From assembly GCA_945291235.1 (NCBI GenBank), contig CALYQY010000010.1, forward strand, positions 1 through 35,960: DNA of 35,960 nucleotides, read 5' to 3'. The DNA is from an uncultured Gilliamella sp. (lineage in GTDB: Bacteria; Pseudomonadota; Gammaproteobacteria; Enterobacterales; Enterobacteriaceae). This document shows, piece after piece, positions 34,748 through 35,960 of the stretch (its first letter is position 1; every line of letters begins with the position of its first letter). The translations under genes and the position numbers were made by a program. A model generated the notes under the pieces. That model ran no database searches, was not told the DNA's origin, and saw only the letters and a list, made by a program, of their open reading frames with translations.

Positions 34748-35960
34748 ATGTCAGACTTTGTTTCACACGCTCCATTGCGCAAACTCAATAATCAAGACTA
34801 TAAAACGCTTGCGCTTTCTGCTCTGGGTGGGGCTTTAGAATTTTATGATTTTATCATTTTTGTCTTTTTTTCTATCACCATTAGTCATCTGTTTTTTCCG
34901 CAAGATATGCCGCAATGGCTAAGTCAAGTACAAACCTTTGGTATTTTTGCCGCTGGCTATCTGATTCGCCCGTTTGGTGGCATTGTTATGGCACATTTTG
35001 GTGATCTGTTTGGTCGCAAACGAATGTTTACACTCAGTATTTTGCTTATGGCACTACCCACCTTGTTTATTGGTTGTTTACCCACTTATGCCAGTATTGG
35101 TATTTTTGCGCCGATATTACTCCTGCTCATGCGGCTTTGTCAGGGTTTAGCCGTTGGCGGCGAAGTGCCAGGCGCATGGACATTTGTGGCTGAGCATGTT
35201 CCCAGAAATAAAATCGGTTTAGCCTGTGGCATTTTAACCAGCGGATTAAGTTTAGGTATTTTACTTGGATCGTTAGTTTCAACCGTCATGAATAAAAGCT
35301 TATCTCCAGCACAAATGGTTGATTGGGGGTGGCGTATACCCTTTATTATCGGCGGTATTTTTGGCTTAATTGCGATGTATTTACGCCGTTGGTTGAAAGA
35401 GACCCCAATTTTTCTTGAGATCCAAAAACGTAAACAGCAAGAACAATCCCAAAAATTACCGGTAGTAACTGTCTTAACCCAATATCTGCCGCAAACTATA
35501 CTATCAATGTTACTTACTTGGGTGTTATCAGCAGGCATTATGGTGATAATGCTCATGACCCCAATTTTATTACAAAAACAGTTTGGCTATTCGGCTATAG
35601 AAGCGTTACAAGGTAATATATTAGCCATTATCGGGTTGATTATTAGTTGTACTTTTTATGGCATGATGATGGACAAATTTGCGCTGGCTAAAGTGCTTTT
35701 AATTGGTTGTATTATTGCCGCAGTGATGATAGCGATCTTTTTTGGCTCATTAGATAATGCTCAGCTACTATTTATTACCTATCCGCTAGCGGGCTTTAGC
35801 GTCGGTATTGTTGGATCGTTTGCTTATTTTATGGTGAAAGTTTTTCCAACTTCGGTTCGTTATAGCGGTGTGTCGTTCTCCTTTAATATGGCGTATGCCA
35901 TTGCGGGTGGTTTAACGCCATTACTAATCTCATTTTTTAGTGATTTTGTGAGTAAAATGG
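34748..35960 (+). CDS. MFS transporter, metabolite:H+ symporter (MHS) family, 3' end outside window
   Basis: The frame is open from the ATG at 34748 to the end of the window (404 codons), so the stop is missing. The product begins MSDFVSHAPLRKLNNQDYK, then shows the MHS start ALGGALEFYDFIIFVF, the MFS loop motif GDLFGRKRMF after helix 2, LRLCQGLAVGGEVPGAW, and WGWRIPFIIGGIFGL before RRWLKETPIF. About ten transmembrane helices are seen before the cut. The family carries dicarboxylates, betaines and other organic acids; substrate cannot be told. AAGGAT precedes the ATG. Divergent from the LacD-type aldolase gene. Confidence 0.9.
   Translation, partial: MSDFVSHAPLRKLNNQDYKTLALSALGGALEFYDFIIFVFFSITISHLFFPQDMPQWLSQVQTFGIFAAGYLIRPFGGIVMAHFGDLFGRKRMFTLSILLMALPTLFIGCLPTYASIGIFAPILLLLMRLCQGLAVGGEVPGAWTFVAEHVPRNKIGLACGILTSGLSLGILLGSLVSTVMNKSLSPAQMVDWGWRIPFIIGGIFGLIAMYLRRWLKETPIFLEIQKRKQQEQSQKLPVVTVLTQYLPQTILSMLLTWVLSAGIMVIMLMTPILLQKQFGYSAIEALQGNILAIIGLIISCTFYGMMMDKFALAKVLLIGCIIAAVMIAIFFGSLDNAQLLFITYPLAGFSVGIVGSFAYFMVKVFPTSVRYSGVSFSFNMAYAIAGGLTPLLISFFSDFVSKM

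Noticed and set aside
34614..34838. Plus-strand ORF of 74 codons before the MHS transporter
   Set aside because: It overlaps the transporter start and first helix in another frame; its upstream part covers the predicted promoter and it has no good ribosome site.
35140..35556. Minus-strand ORF of 138 codons
   Set aside because: It is antisense to the MHS transporter, whose plus-strand frame is open and carries family motifs throughout.
1..35960. tRNA genes, CRISPR arrays, insertion sequences or prophage genes
   Set aside because: None was seen on reading: no tRNA T-loop context, regularly spaced repeats, transposase or phage-type proteins.

Overview
The window looks like chromosomal backbone from an AT-rich gammaproteobacterium. 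Almost every protein aligns by eye with an Escherichia coli counterpart, at nearly the same length and often in the same local order: serA-rpiA-argP, hemE-yjaG-hupA, glyQ-glyS, envC-yibQ, sdaC-sdaA and xerD-dsbC-recJ. The low GC, close similarity to Enterobacterales proteins and loss of usual neighbours (no nfi between hemE and yjaG, no gpmI before envC) would fit Orbaceae such as Gilliamella. That placement is an inference and was not tested.

Layout. 1-5.5 kb: serA and rpiA (minus), the divergent regulator argP, then hemE, yjaG and hupA (plus) ending in a clear intrinsic terminator. 5.5-10 kb: a minus-strand group glyQ, glyS, a YciC-like membrane protein and ybaK. 10.2-12.3 kb: envC and yibQ, converging on rapZ. 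12.3-15.1 kb: minus-strand dsbB, rluA, rdgB and rapZ. 15.4-17.6 kb: a very AT-rich SUKH-like orphan gene, rluC and a histidine phosphatase. 17.6-21.5 kb: minus-strand proS, a membrane-anchored tyrosine phosphatase and the protease bepA. 21.5-24.8 kb: serine uptake and deamination (sdaC, sdaA) behind a well-formed CRP site. 24.9-31.8 kb: minus-strand xerD, dsbC, recJ, mpl, nnr and an XRE regulator. 32.1-33.3 kb: a Pr6Pr-like membrane protein coupled to grxB. 33.5-36.0 kb: a lacD-type aldolase divergent from an MHS-family transporter that runs off the window.

Themes. Cell-envelope upkeep recurs (envC, bepA, mpl, rapZ), as does disulfide and redox handling (dsbB, dsbC, grxB), together with serine metabolism (serA, sdaC, sdaA). 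No tRNA, rRNA, CRISPR array, prophage or insertion sequence was seen.

The points most worth a second look are: (1) the SUKH-like gene at 15401-15907, about 19% GC, whose C-terminal tail is written over the start of rluC; (2) perfect 10-13 bp inverted repeats without U-tracts at several gene junctions, two of them directly abutting start codons of genes with no visible Shine-Dalgarno (rluA, recJ); (3) a DsbC that has lost both structural cysteines; (4) the lacD/MHS transporter pair. I found no convincing large undescribed system.
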